A DNA stretch of 8,079 nucleotides, taken from NCBI GenBank assembly GCA_033721095.1, contig JAWWBG010000119.1, forward strand, positions 1-8,079. The letters are read 5' to 3'. The notes beneath the pieces were generated by a model that made no database searches, was not told the DNA's origin, and saw only the letters and a program-made list of their open reading frames with translations. Both the position numbers and the translations under genes were made by a program. Below, piece after piece: positions 6,607 to 8,079 of the stretch. How positions within the stretch are numbered: position 1 is the stretch's first letter; every line of letters starts with the position of its first letter. The DNA is from JAWWBG01 sp033721095. GTDB lineage: Bacteria > Actinomycetota > Nitriliruptoria > Nitriliruptorales > Nitriliruptoraceae.

Positions 6607-7061
6607 AGCTCCTTGACGAACCACAGCTTTGCGTACGGGTTGTCGTTGTAGGGCGGGACGTCGGCGTACCCGCGCGAGCGGTACATGGCGATGGCCGGCA
6701 GCAGCGTGTCGTCGGTGTCGAGGTGGACCTTCGTGCAGTCCTTGCGGCGTGCTTCGTCCTCGAGGGCGGCGAGAATCCGTGCACCGAGCCCCTGGCCGCG
6801 CCACGGCTCGGCGACCCACATGCGCTTGATCTCGCCGACGTCGGCCGCGAAGGTCCGCAACGCACCGCAGCCGACCGGCCGGTCGTCCTCGTAGGCGACG
6901 ATGAAGGCGCCGCCGGGTGGCCCCAGCTCGGCCCGGTCTCCGGCCAGGTCGTTGCCAGCCTGGAAGCCGTCGGGGAAGCGTTCGTCGAGGAACGCGAAGT
7001 ACTGCTCGATACACCACTGTGCGTCCGGGCCGGCCGGATCGACGACGCGCAGCTCGATCAC
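6600..7061 (-). CDS. GNAT-family N-acetyltransferase
   Basis: Acetyl-CoA-dependent acyltransferase of 153 residues covering one complete GNAT domain. Motif A is clear: GEIKRMWVAEPWRGQGLG, with the acetyl-CoA pyrophosphate loop RGQGLG at 88-93. It follows strand GAFIVAYEDDRPVGCGALR (51-69) and precedes the helix ARILAALEDEAR. Motif B is KVHLDTDDTLLPAIAMYRSRGY (111-132), with the conserved Tyr127 of the AxxMYxxxGY helix; the C-terminal NPYAKLWFVKEL resembles small-molecule GNATs. The acceptor is unknown; candidates are amines, amino acids or a xenobiotic. The GTG start overlaps the stop of the upstream oxidoreductase by 4 bp (GTGA) with only a poor Shine-Dalgarno, so translation probably depends on coupling. 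No signal peptide or membrane segment. Confidence 0.87.
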   Translation of the reverse strand: MIELRVVDPAGPDAQWCIEQYFAFLDERFPDGFQAGNDLAGDRAELGPPGGAFIVAYEDDRPVGCGALRTFAADVGEIKRMWVAEPWRGQGLGARILAALEDEARRKDCTKVHLDTDDTLLPAIAMYRSRGYADVPPYNDNPYAKLWFVKELA

Positions 7062-7570
7062 GGCACGAACTCGGCCGCCGAGTTCACGAAGTCGTATTCC
7101 TTCCAGGCCAGTACGCGCTGGGCGCGGATGCGGATCACGTGGCCCCCGCCCTCCAGTGTCTCCGACAGCGCGAACGGCTTGCCGGTCTCCGGATCGGTGT
7201 ACTTGCCGGCGTAGGCCGCATCGACCCCAGCCATCTGCTCGCTGGCCTCGTCGAGCATCAGGAACTCGGCCTCGCCGTGTACGAGCACCATCTCGTCACC
7301 GGACTCGACGTGGACGACAACCCGCGGGTCGCGTCGGAGGTTGCGACCCTTGACGGTGTTGCTGCCCGTGCTGAACCAGACGGCATCGTCGACCCAGACG
7401 CCCCACACGGGTGCGGCATGCGGGCTGCCGTCTGAGTTGGTCGTGCACACCCACCAGTTCGGTGTCGCGGCCGCGCGCTCGGCCACCCACGCCCAGTCCA
7501 CCATCTGTGTGTCGTCGTCGCGTTCCCTGATGCCGTACCCATCGGCCATGGGCGGTCGCCGAGCTCGCAT
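7058..7570 (-). CDS. Split-barrel PPOX-class oxidoreductase (FMN- or F420-dependent)
   Basis: Protein of 170 residues with the pyridoxamine-phosphate-oxidase-like split barrel. Seen: NWWVCTTNSDGSPHAAPVWGVWVDDAVWFST (38-68), the paired strands that open the barrel; GSNTVKGRNLRRDPRVVVHVES (69-90), with the Lys/Arg-Asn pattern that binds cofactor phosphate in this family; and VLVHGEAEFL (95-104). The C-terminal strands are GGHVIRIRAQRVLAWKEY. In actinomycetes such proteins often use deazaflavin F420, but FMN or heme binding cannot be excluded. The substrate is unknown. The ATG at 7570 is chosen because AAGGAG lies five bases upstream; the next in-frame ATG (7549) lacks one. It is first of a two-gene unit with the overlapping GNAT gene and diverges from the cyclase gene across 139 bp. 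Confidence 0.85.
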   Translation of the reverse strand: MRARRPPMADGYGIRERDDDTQMVDWAWVAERAAATPNWWVCTTNSDGSPHAAPVWGVWVDDAVWFSTGSNTVKGRNLRRDPRVVVHVESGDEMVLVHGEAEFLMLDEASEQMAGVDAAYAGKYTDPETGKPFALSETLEGGGHVIRIRAQRVLAWKEYDFVNSAAEFVP

Positions 7571-7575
7571 GAGGG

Positions 7576-7581
7576 CTCCTT
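7576..7581 (-). promoter_or_regulatory. Strong ribosome binding site of the PPOX-class oxidoreductase gene
   Basis: AAGGAG on the minus strand, five bases before the ATG at 7570. It fixes the start and is the best Shine-Dalgarno site in the window. Upstream I see only weak promoter-like hexamers and make no promoter call. Confidence 0.65.
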
Positions 7582-7664
7582 GTCAGGTGCAACAGGTAAC
7601 AGACGGCCATGACAGTGCCAGCCCTGATGGAATCCCGGGTGGATACTGGCAGAATCTGTAGGGT

Positions 7665-7690
7665 TCCGCGAGGGCGAGGGGACTCGCGGA
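7665..7690. repeat. 8-bp inverted repeat in the leader of the cyclase gene
   Basis: TCCGCGAG (7665-7672) and CTCGCGGA (7683-7690) are perfect reverse complements around a 10-base spacer. The right arm ends 19 bases before the cyclase ATG. The arms could form a GC-rich hairpin in the mRNA leader or be the half-sites of an operator. There is no U-tract, so it is not a typical terminator. A seven-codon reading frame (ATG 7690 to TGA 7713) begins at its end and overlaps the cyclase start. Confidence 0.45.
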
Positions 7691-7709
7691 TGAAGGTGGC
7701 TGCGGGGCG

Positions 7710-8079
7710 ATGAGCGAACACCTGCGGCCCTACGTCAGCGACCTGCTGGCCTCCTGGGACCCCGCTTCCAGTCCGACGAAGTCGTTGGCCGGCGCCTTCA
7801 TGTTCGCCGACGTGTCCGGGTTCACGGCGTTGTCGGAATCGCTGCAGGAGCGTGGCCGCGAGGGGGCCGAGCTCCTCAACCGCATCATCACCGACGTCCT
7901 CACGGGGTTCATCGCGGCCGCTCGGCGCCGCGGGGGAGACATCCTTGCCTTCGGCGGTGACGCGATCCTCGTCCACGTCGGGGGAGCCAACTCGCTCGAG
8001 GCAGCGGTCGTTGCGGCCGCCGAGATGCAGCGATCGCTCGAGGCTCCGCGCGAGGTCGACGGCCTGCCGCCCGTCCAGC
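7710..8079 (+). CDS. Class III adenylate/guanylate cyclase domain protein, N-terminus (runs off window)
   Basis: The 123 visible codons start MSEHLRPYVSDLLASW and contain the first half of a class III nucleotide cyclase domain: FADVSGFTALSESL with first metal-binding Asp34, then GGDILAFGGDAIL with second metal Asp84. The arrangement, including the HLRPYVxxLL opening, matches the first cyclase domain of long soluble-adenylyl-cyclase-like proteins that carry two cyclase domains, an AAA-type ATPase and TPR repeats; those later parts are beyond the window, so this is inference. The purine-recognising Lys expected three residues before the GD (KFAGD in mammalian sAC) is Ala80 here. The ATG at 7710 is the first start in frame: upstream the frame has no start codon back to a TAG at 7659. 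The ribosome binding site is weak (GGGG). No membrane segment is seen, so it is probably soluble. It diverges from the oxidoreductase gene. Confidence 0.85.
   Translation, partial: MSEHLRPYVSDLLASWDPASSPTKSLAGAFMFADVSGFTALSESLQERGREGAELLNRIITDVLTGFIAAARRRGGDILAFGGDAILVHVGGANSLEAAVVAAAEMQRSLEAPREVDGLPPVQ

Noticed and set aside
7616..7651. TGCCAG ... CTGGCA inverted repeat in the oxidoreductase-cyclase gap as an operator
   Set aside because: Only 6-bp arms 24 bases apart, easily expected by chance.
7690..7713. Seven-codon frame before the cyclase as a genuine peptide gene
   Set aside because: Too short to support from sequence alone and without its own good ribosome binding site; noted only as a possible leader element.

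Overview
The window looks like chromosomal DNA of a high-GC actinomycete-type bacterium (phylum Actinomycetota). The evidence is strong G/C preference at third codon positions, frequent GTG starts, 4-bp overlapping gene junctions, an apparently leaderless promoter, an F420/FMN split-barrel oxidoreductase and a FadD19-like acyl-CoA ligase. The lineage below phylum cannot be read from this sequence. There are eight protein genes, six complete and one cut at each window edge. I see no RNA gene, insertion sequence, CRISPR array or prophage.

Layout. (1) Positions 1-2617, minus strand: a lysine/2-aminoadipate catabolic pair. A DUF1338-family 2-oxoadipate dioxygenase/decarboxylase (hglS) is followed by an ALDH7-type semialdehyde dehydrogenase (amaB-like) that runs off the left edge. 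(2) Positions 2618-2722: a 105-bp divergent control region with a perfect 19-bp palindrome, a candidate promoter for the right-hand operon and a -10 box placed exactly for leaderless transcription of hglS. (3) Positions 2723-6599, plus strand: a tight three-gene operon with overlapping stop/start codons, encoding a FadD19-like acyl-CoA ligase, a tandem hot-dog (PaaI-like) thioesterase and a YUCCA/FMO-like flavin monooxygenase. (4) Positions 6600-7570, minus strand: a coupled pair, a PPOX/F420-type split-barrel oxidoreductase followed by a GNAT acetyltransferase. The GNAT stop codon directly abuts the monooxygenase stop inside a 12-bp palindrome. (5) Positions 7571-8079: a divergent intergenic region containing an inverted repeat, then the N-terminus of a class III adenylate/guanylate cyclase that runs off the right edge.

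How they fit together. The minus-strand pair is best read as lower lysine catabolism: 2-aminoadipate semialdehyde (piperideine-6-carboxylate) to 2-aminoadipate, then, after a transamination not visible here, 2-oxoadipate to 2-hydroxyglutarate. The divergent operon can activate a carboxylic acid to its CoA ester, hydrolyse CoA esters and oxygenate a substrate with NAD(P)H, but no known pathway assigns its substrate. It is the best candidate for an undescribed pathway here. The shared palindrome suggests, but does not prove, joint control of both transcription units.
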